Positions 1 through 8,406 of a stretch of DNA of 64,000 bases are shown here, in pieces (position 1 is the stretch's first letter; every line of letters begins with the position of its first letter). The position numbers and the translations under genes were made by a program. The notes beneath the pieces were generated by a model. The model was not told the origin of the DNA and searched no databases. It saw only the letters and a list, made by a program, of their open reading frames with translations. Origin of the DNA: Luteimonas marina (lineage in GTDB: Bacteria > Pseudomonadota > Gammaproteobacteria > Xanthomonadales > Xanthomonadaceae); contig NZ_VOHK01000001.1 of NCBI RefSeq assembly GCF_007859325.1, positions 248,001 to 312,000 of the forward strand, read 5' to 3'.

Positions 1-2
1 GC

Positions 3-308
3 TGGGACTGGGTCGTGTTGAGCTATTTCGTCGGCTGCGGGGTCAGCCGGCTGGCGCGCTACAACGTCACCGCCGAGACCCTGGCCGACGGCGGCGACAA
101 GGTGAAGTATTTCGAAGGCACACCGATCCCGACCAGTCTGCTGATCGTGGTGCTGCTGGCCGTGGCCGCGTGGCAGGGTGCCATCGGCGACGCGATCTGG
201 TTCGGCCAGTGGCAGCTCGGCCCCTGGCAGTTGCATCCGCTGGTGCTGGTGTACGCGCTGTCGGGTTCGCTGATGATCAGCAAGACCGTCCGCATTCCGA
301 AACTCTGA
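3..308 (+). CDS. pssA: CDP-diacylglycerol-serine O-phosphatidyltransferase, C-terminal part
   Basis: This is the C-terminal ~101 residues of a CDP-alcohol phosphatidyltransferase, cut by the window start. The piece begins WDWVVLSYFVGCGVSRLARYN, the conserved helix after the catalytic region, and continues KYFEGTPIPTSLLIVVLL, which is typical of PssA enzymes that make phosphatidylserine from CDP-diacylglycerol and serine in the inner membrane. At least two further hydrophobic segments follow. The catalytic CDP-alcohol motif lies upstream of the window, so the call rests on the tail only. A PgsA-like relative is the alternative, but the FEGTPIP segment favours PssA. Confidence 0.75.
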   Translation, partial: WDWVVLSYFVGCGVSRLARYNVTAETLADGGDKVKYFEGTPIPTSLLIVVLLAVAAWQGAIGDAIWFGQWQLGPWQLHPLVLVYALSGSLMISKTVRIPKL

Positions 309-454
309 AGCCGCCGGGCCGCGCGGGCGGCGGCACGGGGCGGGATTCGCGGCGTCCACCCGGCCACGGGCCGGATTGGACATCCTGTCGCATCGATCCG
401 CCACTGGATCGACGCCTGCGGTTGCTATGATCGTGGCGCAACGCGGAGACAGGC

Positions 455-1603
455 ATGGCAAACGGATCGATGGCGGATTTCGAGCGGCTCGCCCGGCAGT
501 ACTGGGGCGCCTGGGGCGATGCGATGCGCGGCGCGGCGCCGGGCGGCGGGCAGCCGGGCATGCATGCCTGGCAGGACGCCATCGACTGGTGGACGCGCTA
601 TGCGCACGGCGGCCGCGAGGGCGTGAACGAGGCGCTGGGCCGGTTCAACGTGCAGGCGCGCGACTGGTACGGGCACATGCAGCAGGTGGCCGCGCAGTTC
701 GCGGGGCGCGACAACAGCGCCCGTGACGTCGCCGCCGCCTGGAAGCAGGCGCTGGGCGCGGCCGGCATGAACCCGTTCCCGGAAATGTTCCGCTCGATGC
801 GCGGCCACGGCCTGCAGGGGCTCGACCAGTGGGTCGAGGACGCGTCGCCCTGGCTCGACGCGATGCGCGGCGAGGGCATGTCCTGGCTGAAGCTGCCGGC
901 CTTCGGCGTCGGCCGCGAGCACCAGGAGCGGCTGCAGGCGCTGGCGCAGGCGCAGGTGGAGTACCAGGAGTGCAACAACGCCTACGGCGCGCTGATGCTG
1001 AAGGCCTCGCAGTCGGCGTTCGAGATCTTCGAGGACAAGCTGGTCGAACGCGAGGAACCGGGCCGGCAGATCGAATCGCCGCGCGCGCTGTTCGACCTGT
1101 GGATCGACGCGGCGGAGGAGGCGTACGCGGAGATCGCGCTGTCGAAGGAATTCCGCGAAGTCTACGGCAAGCTGGTCGACGCGCAGATGCGGCTGCGCGC
1201 CGGCGTGCAGCGCGAGGTGGAGCAGGCGAGCGCGCTGCTGGGCATGCCCACGCGCACCGAGGTCGACGCCGCGCACCGCAAGATCGTGGAACTCGAGCGC
1301 GCCCTGCGCCGCATGCGCGATGCCGCCGAGGCCGCGCCGCCGCGAGCGTCGGCGGGCAAGCCGCCCGAGGCCCCGGCGCCCAAGCGCGCCGAAGCCGCCC
1401 GCAAGCCGGCGGCCGCCGCGAAGCCCAAGCCCGCGCCATCGAAGAAACCGGCAGCGGCGAAGCGCGCAGCACGCAAGGTCGCGGCACGGCCGAGCGTTGC
1501 CAGCCGTCGCGCCCCCACCAACGGTTTCTCGAGCGCGATCCCGATGCCGGTCGCACCCCTGCCGCCGGACGATGCGGCGCGGTCGAAGAAGGAAGGACGC
1601 TGA
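455..1603 (+). CDS. phaE: Class III PHA synthase subunit PhaE
   Basis: The 382-residue product is the non-catalytic partner of the class III polyhydroxyalkanoate synthase. Its first ~280 residues are Trp-rich and helical (FERLARQYWGAWGDAMRG, then a coiled-coil-like stretch near 250-290), as in PhaE. The family assignment is strongly supported by phaC starting one base after its stop. Residues ~300-355 form an Ala/Lys/Pro/Arg-rich basic tail (KPAAAAKPKPAPSKK, AAAKRAARKVAARP) of the kind found in PhaF-type phasins and histone-H1-like proteins. The extreme C-terminus (GFSSAIPMPVAPLPPDD) is not basic. The start has a nearby purine-rich site (gcggagacagg). Confidence 0.85.
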   Translation: MANGSMADFERLARQYWGAWGDAMRGAAPGGGQPGMHAWQDAIDWWTRYAHGGREGVNEALGRFNVQARDWYGHMQQVAAQFAGRDNSARDVAAAWKQALGAAGMNPFPEMFRSMRGHGLQGLDQWVEDASPWLDAMRGEGMSWLKLPAFGVGREHQERLQALAQAQVEYQECNNAYGALMLKASQSAFEIFEDKLVEREEPGRQIESPRALFDLWIDAAEEAYAEIALSKEFREVYGKLVDAQMRLRAGVQREVEQASALLGMPTRTEVDAAHRKIVELERALRRMRDAAEAAPPRASAGKPPEAPAPKRAEAARKPAAAAKPKPAPSKKPAAAKRAARKVAARPSVASRRAPTNGFSSAIPMPVAPLPPDDAARSKKEGR

Positions 1604-1604
1604 C

Positions 1605-2675
1605 ATGACCGGACCGCTGAACATCTCCATCGAACGCACGGCCGAGGAGGCGATGCGCTTCCAGCAGAAGCTGGGCGCGGGCCTGCAGACGCTGCGCGAG
1701 GTCGGCGACTACGACTACGGCGCGACCGCGAAGGAGGAAGTCTGGCGCGACGGCAAGGTGGCGCTGTACCGCTTCCGCGGCGAGCGCACACCGACCGCGA
1801 AGGTGCCGCTGCTGATCAGCTACGCGCTGGTCAACCGACCGTACATGGTCGACCTGCAGGCGGACCGCTCAATCGTGAAGGGGCTGCTGGAGCGCGGCGA
1901 GGACGTCTACATCATCGACTGGGGCTACCCGGACCGCTCCGACCGCTTCCTGACGCTGGAGGACTACATCGAGCGCTTCCTCGGCGGCGCGGTGGACCAC
2001 CTGCGCCGCGCGCACGCGCTCGAATCGATCAACCTGCTCGGCATCTGCCAGGGCGGCGCGTTCTCGCTGTGCTACGCGGCGCTGAACCCGGGCAAGGTCC
2101 GCAACCTGATCACGATGGTCACGCCGGTCGATTTCCACACCGACGACAACATGCTGTCGAACTGGACCCGCGAGATGGACGTCGACCTGTTCGTCGACAC
2201 GCTGGGCAACGTGCCGGCGGACATGATGAACATGTGCTACCTGACGCTGAAGCCGTGGCGGCTGTTCGTGCAGAAGTACGTGGGCCTGGTCGACATCCTC
2301 GACGATCGCAAGGCGATCGAGGACTTCCTGCGCATGGAGAAGTGGATCTTCGATTCGCCCGACCAGGCCGGCGAGGCCTTCCGCCAGTTCATCAAGCAGT
2401 TCTACCAGGGCAACGGCTTCATCAACGGCGGCATCGACATCGGCGGGCGCGAAGTGGAGCTGGGCTTCGTCGACATGCCGGTGCTGAACATCTACGCCGA
2501 GCAGGACCACCTGGTGCCGCCGGACGCGTCGCGCGCGCTCAAGGGCGTGGTCGGCAGCGACGACTACTCCGAGCTGTCGTTCCGCGGCGGGCACATCGGC
2601 ATCTACGTGTCCGGCCGTGCGCAGAAGGAAGTGCCGACCGCGATCCACGACTGGCTGGCGGTGCGGGCAGGCTGA
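1605..2675 (+). CDS. phaC: Class III PHA synthase catalytic subunit PhaC
   Basis: This 356-residue alpha/beta-hydrolase polymerises hydroxyacyl-CoA into polyhydroxyalkanoate at the granule surface together with PhaE. The lipase-like box GICQGG carries the nucleophile Cys. The catalytic Asp is in AEQDHLVPP and the His in RGGHIGIYVSG. The length near 355 aa is that of class III PhaC rather than the ~560-600 aa of classes I and II. The ATG follows the phaE TGA by one base, so translation is probably coupled. The reductases and phaR that should act with it lie ~48 kb away in this window. No phaA thiolase is visible here. Confidence 0.95.
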   Translation: MTGPLNISIERTAEEAMRFQQKLGAGLQTLREVGDYDYGATAKEEVWRDGKVALYRFRGERTPTAKVPLLISYALVNRPYMVDLQADRSIVKGLLERGEDVYIIDWGYPDRSDRFLTLEDYIERFLGGAVDHLRRAHALESINLLGICQGGAFSLCYAALNPGKVRNLITMVTPVDFHTDDNMLSNWTREMDVDLFVDTLGNVPADMMNMCYLTLKPWRLFVQKYVGLVDILDDRKAIEDFLRMEKWIFDSPDQAGEAFRQFIKQFYQGNGFINGGIDIGGREVELGFVDMPVLNIYAEQDHLVPPDASRALKGVVGSDDYSELSFRGGHIGIYVSGRAQKEVPTAIHDWLAVRAG

Positions 2676-2768
2676 ACGGAGTCGGGCGCGAACCGCGGCG
2701 CCCGCGGCAAGCGAATCCTTCACAACCGCCGAGCTAGACTGCGGTCGCACCCACGGGGGATCGCCGCC

Positions 2769-2981
2769 ATGAGCCAGACAGCCGCCAAGCCATCCGGGTT
2801 GACCCGTTCGATCCACGACCGCGTGCTGGCCGGCGTCGTCGGCGGGATCGCGCACCGCTTCGGCTGGAGCCCGACCCTGCTGCGGATCCTGTACGTGGTG
2901 GTCTCGGTGCTGTCAGCGGCGTTCCCCGGCATCCTGGTCTACCTGGTGCTGTGGCTGCTGGTGCCGGAAGGCAACGATTGA
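2769..2981 (+). CDS. PspC-domain small membrane protein
   Basis: The 70-residue protein matches the short PspC domain: an N-terminal basic patch (LTRSIHDRVLAGVVGGIAHRFGW) followed by one hydrophobic helix (LRILYVVVSVLSAAFPGILVYLVLWLLV). In enterobacteria PspC signals envelope stress to PspA/PspF. No pspA, pspB or pspF is present here, so that function should not be assumed. Its stop overlaps a TTG start candidate of the next gene (TTGA), suggesting a two-gene operon. Confidence 0.8.
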   Translation: MSQTAAKPSGLTRSIHDRVLAGVVGGIAHRFGWSPTLLRILYVVVSVLSAAFPGILVYLVLWLLVPEGND

Positions 2982-3448
2982 TCGAGGCCGCGGCGTCCGC
3001 GCGCCGGTCGCGCCCGCTGCGCGTGGCGGCGATGCTGCTCGGAATCGCGTGGACGCTGCCGAATTCGCTGCTCGGCCTGCTCGCGGGCGCGGCAGGGCTT
3101 GCGTTCGGCGCGCACGCGCACCTGAACCGGCGCGAGTGCGCGATCGTGTTCCATCGCTGGCCCTGGGGGCCGGGCGGGGCGCTGACGCTGGGCAACGTGA
3201 TCCTGCACACCGGCGACACGCTCGATGCGAACTGCGTGACCTACGCGCATCGTGCCGGCCTGTGCGAGGAACCGGAGATCATGCTCGGCGACCACGAGCG
3301 CGCGCACGTCTACCAGTACATGGTGCTCGGCCCGCTGTTCCTGCCGCTGTACCTGCTGTGCGGCGGCGTCAGCGTGCGCAACCGCTTCGAGCGCGCGGCC
3401 GATCGCTATGCGCACACGGGCCGCGGCTGGTGGCCGTGGCCGGCGTGA
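2978..3448 (+). CDS. Small membrane protein with an HExxH motif, function unknown
   Basis: I do not recognise a named family. The product (156 aa from TTG at 2978, or 129 aa from ATG at 3032) has a hydrophobic N-terminus (AAMLLGIAWTLPNSLLGLLAG), a second segment (YMVLGPLFLPLYLLCGGV) and, just before it, HERAHVYQY, a sequence that fits the zinc-peptidase pattern HExxH. A conserved-looking FERAADRYAH follows near the C-terminus. The TTG start overlaps the stop of the PspC gene, which supports co-translation; the ATG is the conservative choice. Whether the HExxH binds metal is not shown. Confidence 0.65.
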   Translation: MIEAAASARRSRPLRVAAMLLGIAWTLPNSLLGLLAGAAGLAFGAHAHLNRRECAIVFHRWPWGPGGALTLGNVILHTGDTLDANCVTYAHRAGLCEEPEIMLGDHERAHVYQYMVLGPLFLPLYLLCGGVSVRNRFERAADRYAHTGRGWWPWPA

Positions 3449-3525
3449 ACGCGACGCGACATCGCCCGGCCGACGAACGGTCGCGAATTTTTACAATCAG
3501 ATAACAGCAACTGCGATAGGCTGTC

Positions 3526-3625
3526 CCCGTCGAAGAAAAAGCGGAAGGCGAAAGCCCGAAGCAATCGCTTCGACAAAAGGAAGGCTCAGCCGACCGGGTC
3601 AAACCGGGAGACTGGGCCTTCTGCT
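3526..3625 (+). ncRNA. Candidate structured RNA
   Basis: The gap 3449-3815 has an AT-rich patch with a possible promoter (TTTACA at 3490, GATAGG at 3515). It is followed by two well-formed helices. The first pairs GTCGAAG (3529-3535) with CTTCGAC (3568-3574) and encloses GGC-GAAA-GCC, a GNRA-capped hairpin at 3547-3556. The second pairs GAAGGCTCAG (3580-3589) with CTGGGCCTTC (3612-3621), ten pairs with one G-U, enclosing CCGG/CCGG at 3594/3604. No long U-tract follows, so it is either a 5' leader of the next gene or a processed sRNA. I do not match it to a known riboswitch. Confidence 0.35.
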
Positions 3626-3815
3626 TTGCGGGTCATGGCAGCCACCGGAAATGAGGTGGATACGCCTCGATACGCATGGCGATCATGCGCAATGCGGCGC
3701 AACTGCATGAATTCCGTGTTGCTTGCCATCGCGGCATGCGATGGCGCAGGCTTGCCCGACACTTGGCGAGTGCGTGCAGTGGCGCGCCACTTGCGATTGT
3801 CGTCTGGAGAAGGGC

Positions 3816-4316
3816 ATGAGCCGCAGCGGAATCCGCGATGATGTCGCCCCGTGGTCGTTCTTCCTGCCGGTGACGCTGGCGATCGTCGTCGGCGTCCTCG
3901 TGGCGGGATGGGTCCAGCGCGCGGTCGACGCCGTGTTCGGCGACGATCGTCGCGATGAGGCCACGGCGAGCGTGGTCGAGGCCGATCGCGCGGCTTCGGC
4001 CCGACCTGAGGCGGTTGAGGCGGACGCGGTGCAGGACGCGCAGATGCAGCCGGCCGCGCGAGCTGTCGCGACACCGGAGGTTGAGAGCATGCAGGAGCCG
4101 CCCGCATCGCCTGCGTCGACGCAGACGGGTTCCCGCACGACAGAAGAAGCGCCGCCGGTCCTGCCCGGTGCGATTGCCGCAAAGCGCGACGGTGCTCCCG
4201 AAGCCTGCATCAACGGCAGCATTGCGCTGCGCGACGCCAACGGTTGGCAGCAACTGCTGGAGAACGACGCACCGGTGCCCTGCACGGAACAGTCCGCCGC
4301 GCCGCACCAGGAATAG
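3816..4316 (+). CDS. Hypothetical protein with one N-terminal membrane anchor
   Basis: The 166-residue product is unrecognised. It has a short cytoplasmic N-terminus, one transmembrane helix at about 15-34 (SFFLPVTLAIVVGVLVAGWV), a long Ala/Glu/Pro-rich low-complexity linker, and a small terminal segment with two cysteines about 26 residues apart (EACING ... PVPCTEQ) that could form a disulfide in the periplasm. The start at 3816 is chosen because ggagaagggc precedes it; the frame is open further upstream but has no comparable site. The candidate RNA at 3526-3625 lies in its 5' region. Confidence 0.65.
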   Translation: MSRSGIRDDVAPWSFFLPVTLAIVVGVLVAGWVQRAVDAVFGDDRRDEATASVVEADRAASARPEAVEADAVQDAQMQPAARAVATPEVESMQEPPASPASTQTGSRTTEEAPPVLPGAIAAKRDGAPEACINGSIALRDANGWQQLLENDAPVPCTEQSAAPHQE

Positions 4317-4332
4317 ACCGGTAACAGGATAG

Positions 4333-4351
4333 GTCGGGGCTACGCCCCGAC
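4333..4351. repeat. Short palindrome, family E, between convergent genes
   Basis: GTCGGGGCTACGCCCCGAC is a near-perfect hairpin in the 39-bp gap between two convergent genes. The same core occurs at 16460 and 50344-50416. It could act as a bidirectional terminator. Confidence 0.7.
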
Positions 4352-4355
4352 ACTT

Positions 4356-5168
4356 TCAGCGTCCAGGCATTGCAACGCCCGTGATCGGCAGTTGCACGCA
4401 CGAGGTGCCGACGGCATTGCCTTCGGCATCGAACCGGCGTTCCGCGAACAGCAGGCCACCGGGTCCGGCCAGGACCACGCTGCTGCAGCGCGTGCCGTAG
4501 CGCGCATCGAGCACGAACGGCGGCGACAGCGCGCGTTCCAGCACCAGTCCGACGCCGGTGTCGGGCAGGTCGGCGTCGTCGGCGCGGGTGGTGTCGCGCA
4601 GGGCGGCGAGCAGCGGTTCGATCGCGGACGGCAGCGCCTCGTCCGCAACCTCGGCCGCCGGAGATTCCAGCCAGGCGGCCAGCGCACGCGTCGCCCGCGT
4701 GCTTTTCGGCCAGGTGGCGTCGAAGGCGCCGTTCGACATCGCATGCAGGCCGGGTTCGACCGGACGCGCGGCAAACGCGGGATGGTTGCCCGCGAAGGCC
4801 AGCGCATCGCCGTCCCAGACCAGCAGGTTGAATCGCCCGTGTTCGCTGGCCGTCCGCGCCAGCGACGCGCTGAAGTCCCCGGCGGGCAGGTCGCCGCGCA
4901 CGAAATCGCGCACCAGCCAGCCGCGCGACCGCGCCGCCGCCTCGGCCGTCAGGCCGGCGCGGACGTTGGTGACCGCGGCCAGGCGCCCGCGCGTGGACGC
5001 CTGCAGCCAGCCGCCGCCCTGCACGAGGTCGCGTCCGCCGTAGACCGACGGCGCGTCCGGATCGAACCCCGCCGGGGCCGAGGGCCGCGCGTGGAGTTCG
5101 TCGCGGTTGGCGATCAGCGCCAGCGGCCAGCGCGGATGCTTGCGCCATGCGAGCGCGACCAGGCACAT
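4356..5168 (-). CDS. NRDE-family (TANGO2-like) protein
   Basis: The 270-residue protein opens MCLVALAWRKHPRWPLALIANRDELHARP. The Cys at position 2 and the NRDE tetrad are the hallmarks of the NRDE/TANGO2 family. The family is Ntn-hydrolase-like in arrangement but its bacterial substrate is not established. The middle (GRLAAVTNVR, FNLLVWDG) and the C-terminal RYGTRCSSVVLAG are also family-typical. Its start lies 4 bp after the stop of the upstream aldehyde dehydrogenase on the same strand, so it is probably the last gene of that operon. Confidence 0.9.
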   Translation of the reverse strand: MCLVALAWRKHPRWPLALIANRDELHARPSAPAGFDPDAPSVYGGRDLVQGGGWLQASTRGRLAAVTNVRAGLTAEAAARSRGWLVRDFVRGDLPAGDFSASLARTASEHGRFNLLVWDGDALAFAGNHPAFAARPVEPGLHAMSNGAFDATWPKSTRATRALAAWLESPAAEVADEALPSAIEPLLAALRDTTRADDADLPDTGVGLVLERALSPPFVLDARYGTRCSSVVLAGPGGLLFAERRFDAEGNAVGTSCVQLPITGVAMPGR

Positions 5169-5172
5169 GCGC

Positions 5173-6645
5173 TCAGGCCGCCGGCTGGTCGCGGATCACC
5201 AGCAGCCGCGGTTCGGTCATGTCCTCGATCGCGTACTTCACGCCTTCGCGGCCGAGTCCCGACTGCTTCACGCCGCCGTAGGGCATGTTGTCGACGCGGA
5301 AGCTCGGCACGTCGCCGACGACCACGCCGCCGACCTCCAGCCGGTCCCAGGCGCGCATCGCGTGCGCGAGGTTGCCGGTGAACACGCCGGCCTGCAGGCC
5401 GAAGTCGCTGGCGTTGACGGTGTCGAGCGCCGATTCGAAATCGTCGAACGGCTGCAGGCAGGCGACCGGGCCGAAGACCTCCTGGCGGTACAGGTCGCTC
5501 TCGCGCGGCACCTTTTCCATCAGCGTCGCCGGCAGCATGTTGCCCACGCGCTCGCCGCCGGCGAGGCGCTTGGCGCCGCCCTTGCGCGCGGCGGCGATCC
5601 AGGACTCGATGCGCTTGGCCGCCGCCTCGTCGATCACCGGGCCGATGAAGGTCTTCTCGTCGCGCGGATCGCCCATCGCCAGCGCGCCGACGCGCGCCCT
5701 GAGCTTCTTGCGCACGCGTTCATACAGGTCGCGGTGCACGAGGATGTGCTGCACGCTGATGCAGCTCTGGCCGGACTGGTAGTAGGCGCCGAACACCAGC
5801 CGGTCGACGATGTGGTCGATCGGCGCGCCGGGATCGGCGTCGACGATGCAGGCGGCGTTGCCGCCGAGTTCCAGCGTGACCTTCTTGCGGCCGGCGCGCG
5901 CCTTCAGCTCCCAGCCGACGAGACCGCCGGTGAAGCTGAGCAGGGCGATGCGCTCGTCCTCGGTCAGCGCGGCGGCGTCTTCGTTGCTGCAGGCGAGGAT
6001 CGAGAACGCGCCTTTGGGCAGGTCGGTCTCGGCGAGGATCCCGCCGATGATCAGCGCGCCGACCGGGGTCTTCGCCGCCGGCTTGAGCACGAAGGGACAG
6101 CCGGCCGCGATCGCCGGCGCAACCTTGTGCGCGACCAGGTTCAGCGGGAAGTTGAACGGGGTGATGAAGCTGCACACGCCGATCGGCACGCGTTTGACCA
6201 GGCCGCGGTAGCCGCGGGTGCGCGCGGAGAGCTGCAGTTCGACGGCCCCGCCCTCGACCCGCGTCGCTTCGCCGGCGGCGATGCGGAAGGTGTCGATCAG
6301 GCGCTCGACTTCGCCGCGCGCGTCGCGGATCGGCTTGCCGGCCTCGATGCACAGCGCCAGCGCGAGTTCGTCGAAACGCTCCCGGAAGCGGCGGACGCAG
6401 TGTTCGAGCACGTCGCGACGTTTGTCGGGCGGGAAGGCTGCCATCGCCCCGCGCGCCCTGTGCGCGGCGACGATCGCCTTGCGCACCACGCCGGCGCCGA
6501 CGAAGGCGGTGCGCGTGGCGACCTTGCCGCTGTACTTGTCCAGCACCTCGAGGTCGGCGTTGGGCTGTATCGGCTCGTTGGCGAGGTAACAGGGATACCG
6601 TCGCGCAAGGCCCGATGCGTTGGGTTTCTTCTTGCTGCGTGCCAT
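5173..6645 (-). CDS. NAD(P)-dependent aldehyde dehydrogenase
   Basis: This is a 490-residue aldehyde dehydrogenase. It has the Rossmann cofactor region (ITPFNFPLNLVAHKVAPAIA, then SFTGG), the general-base Glu in LELGGNAA, the catalytic Cys in YYQSGQSCISVQH and the C-terminal FGLQAGVFT. It most resembles the lactaldehyde/phosphonoacetaldehyde/non-phosphorylating GAPDH branch; the substrate cannot be fixed from sequence. It starts 63 bp after the stop of the acetolactate-synthase-type gene on the same strand. That pairing suggests a shared route for a 2-oxoacid-derived aldehyde. Confidence 0.9.
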   Translation of the reverse strand: MARSKKKPNASGLARRYPCYLANEPIQPNADLEVLDKYSGKVATRTAFVGAGVVRKAIVAAHRARGAMAAFPPDKRRDVLEHCVRRFRERFDELALALCIEAGKPIRDARGEVERLIDTFRIAAGEATRVEGGAVELQLSARTRGYRGLVKRVPIGVCSFITPFNFPLNLVAHKVAPAIAAGCPFVLKPAAKTPVGALIIGGILAETDLPKGAFSILACSNEDAAALTEDERIALLSFTGGLVGWELKARAGRKKVTLELGGNAACIVDADPGAPIDHIVDRLVFGAYYQSGQSCISVQHILVHRDLYERVRKKLRARVGALAMGDPRDEKTFIGPVIDEAAAKRIESWIAAARKGGAKRLAGGERVGNMLPATLMEKVPRESDLYRQEVFGPVACLQPFDDFESALDTVNASDFGLQAGVFTGNLAHAMRAWDRLEVGGVVVGDVPSFRVDNMPYGGVKQSGLGREGVKYAIEDMTEPRLLVIRDQPAA

Positions 6646-6708
6646 GCATTGGCTCCTGGGGAATGGCGGGGAAGGGAAGGGCGGCGATCGTCGTGCGGTG
6701 CGCGCCGG

Positions 6709-8355
6709 TCAACGCACCGCCGCGGCGCGCTCGCCGATCTCGCGGTTGAGCAGGTCGTCGTCGCGGCCGTAGTCGACGGGGAGTTCGATCAGGTCGACCC
6801 CCGGCGCGTCCAGCGCCTGCCGCAGCAGTGCGGCGAAGTCGTCGATCGAACCGGCGCGATGCCCGCGCGCGCCGTAGCTCGCGGCGTAGCGGACGAAATC
6901 CGGGTTGCCGTAGTCCATGCCGAAACTGGCGTAGCCGTCGTGCGCCTGCTTCCACTTGATCATGCCGTAGGCATCGTCGCGCAGCACCAGCACGACCAGG
7001 TCGAGCCCGAGGCGCACCGCGGTCTCGAGTTCCTGCGAATTCATCATGAAGCCGCCGTCGCCGCAGACCGCGACGATCTTGCGGTCGGGATGCACCATCG
7101 CCGCGGCGATCGCCGACGGCAGCCCGGCGCCCATCGTCGCCAGCGCGTTGTCGAGCAGCAGGGTGTTGGGCAGGCGGCAGCGGGCGTGGCGCGCGAACCA
7201 GAGCTTGAACAGGCCGTTGTCGAGGCAGGCGATGTCCTGCGGCGACAGCGCCCGCGACAGTTCCGCCACCAGCCGCGGGACCGCCATCGGGAAACGCGCA
7301 TCCTCGCCGAGTTCGCGCACGTTCGCGCACAGCGCCTCGCGCACGCGGTCGAAGAAGGCGAAGTCCCAGTGCGGCTGCGGTTCCAGCAGCTCGGCCAGCT
7401 GCCAGACCGAGTTGGCGATGTCGCCGACCACTTCGATCTGCGGGAAGTACACCTGGTCGACCACCGCCGGCGAGTAGTTGACGTGGACCACCGTGCGCCG
7501 GCCGCGGTGCATCGAGAACGGCGGCTTCTCGATCACGTCGTGGCCGATGTTGACGATGCAGTCGGCGGCGTCGATCGCGCGGTGCACGAAATCCCCGTCC
7601 GACAGCGCCGCGGTGCCGAGCCACAGCGGTCCCGATTCGTCCAGCACGCCCTTGCCCATCTGCGTGCTGAAGAACGGGATGCCCAGCCTGTTGACGAAGG
7701 CGCGCAGCATCTTCGACGTGGTCTTGCGGTTGGCGCCGGCGCCGATCATCAGCAGCGGGTGGCGCGCGGCGCGGATCGCATCGGCCGCGGCGGCGACCGC
7801 CTTGTGTTCGGCGAGCGGGCGGCGCGAGTAGGTGGGCGGCAGCACGATGGCTTCGGTGTCGTCGCCGGCGATGTCCTGCGGCAGTTCCAGGTGGGTGGCG
7901 CCGGGCCGCTCCTCCTGCGAGCGGCGGATCGCTTCGCGCACCTGCGCGGGGATGCCGTCGGCCGACACCAGCTGGCGGGTGTACTTGGTCAGCGGCCGCA
8001 TCATGTCGACCACGTCGACGATCTGGAAATGCCCCTGGCGGCTGCTGCGGACCGGCTTCTGCCCGGTGATCATCAGCATCGGCATCGCGCCGAGCTGGGC
8101 GTAGGCCGCGGCGGTGACGAGGTTGGTCGCGCCCGGGCCGAGGGTGGCGAGGCAGACGCCGGTGCGGCCGGTGAGCCGGCCCCAGGTCGCGGCCATGAAG
8201 CCGGCGGCCTGCTCGTGCCGCGTCAGCACGAGGCGGATGCGCGAGTTGCGCAGCGATTCCAGCAGGGCCAGGGTTTCCTCGCCGGGAATGCCGAACACGT
8301 GGTCGACGCCTTCGGCTTCCAGCGCCTGGATGAACAGATCGGAGGCCTTGGTCAT
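6709..8355 (-). CDS. Acetolactate-synthase-like TPP enzyme
   Basis: The 548-residue enzyme has the three-domain plan of the ThDP decarboxylase/synthase family. The N-terminal PYR domain includes the activating Glu (VFGIPGEETLALLESL) and the flavin-type segment ATLGPGATNLVTAAAYAQLG. The central domain follows, and the C-terminal PP domain has the cofactor motif CGDGGFMMNSQELETAVRLG ending in MIKWKQ. It would condense pyruvate to acetolactate or act on a related 2-oxoacid. No regulatory subunit (ilvN/ilvH) is beside it, which fits a catabolic ALS. The start MTKASDLF at 8355 is preferred over the upstream in-frame ATG at 8373. Confidence 0.85.
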   Translation of the reverse strand: MTKASDLFIQALEAEGVDHVFGIPGEETLALLESLRNSRIRLVLTRHEQAAGFMAATWGRLTGRTGVCLATLGPGATNLVTAAAYAQLGAMPMLMITGQKPVRSSRQGHFQIVDVVDMMRPLTKYTRQLVSADGIPAQVREAIRRSQEERPGATHLELPQDIAGDDTEAIVLPPTYSRRPLAEHKAVAAAADAIRAARHPLLMIGAGANRKTTSKMLRAFVNRLGIPFFSTQMGKGVLDESGPLWLGTAALSDGDFVHRAIDAADCIVNIGHDVIEKPPFSMHRGRRTVVHVNYSPAVVDQVYFPQIEVVGDIANSVWQLAELLEPQPHWDFAFFDRVREALCANVRELGEDARFPMAVPRLVAELSRALSPQDIACLDNGLFKLWFARHARCRLPNTLLLDNALATMGAGLPSAIAAAMVHPDRKIVAVCGDGGFMMNSQELETAVRLGLDLVVLVLRDDAYGMIKWKQAHDGYASFGMDYGNPDFVRYAASYGARGHRAGSIDDFAALLRQALDAPGVDLIELPVDYGRDDDLLNREIGERAAAVR

Positions 8356-8406
8356 TGCGGGTCCATCTCCCATGCAGGGCGCGCGGGCGCCGTTCCGCGC
8401 GCGGGT

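Noticed and set aside
3526-3625. c-di-GMP-I, cobalamin or glycine riboswitch
   Set aside because: None of the conserved core words of these classes is present in the expected order.
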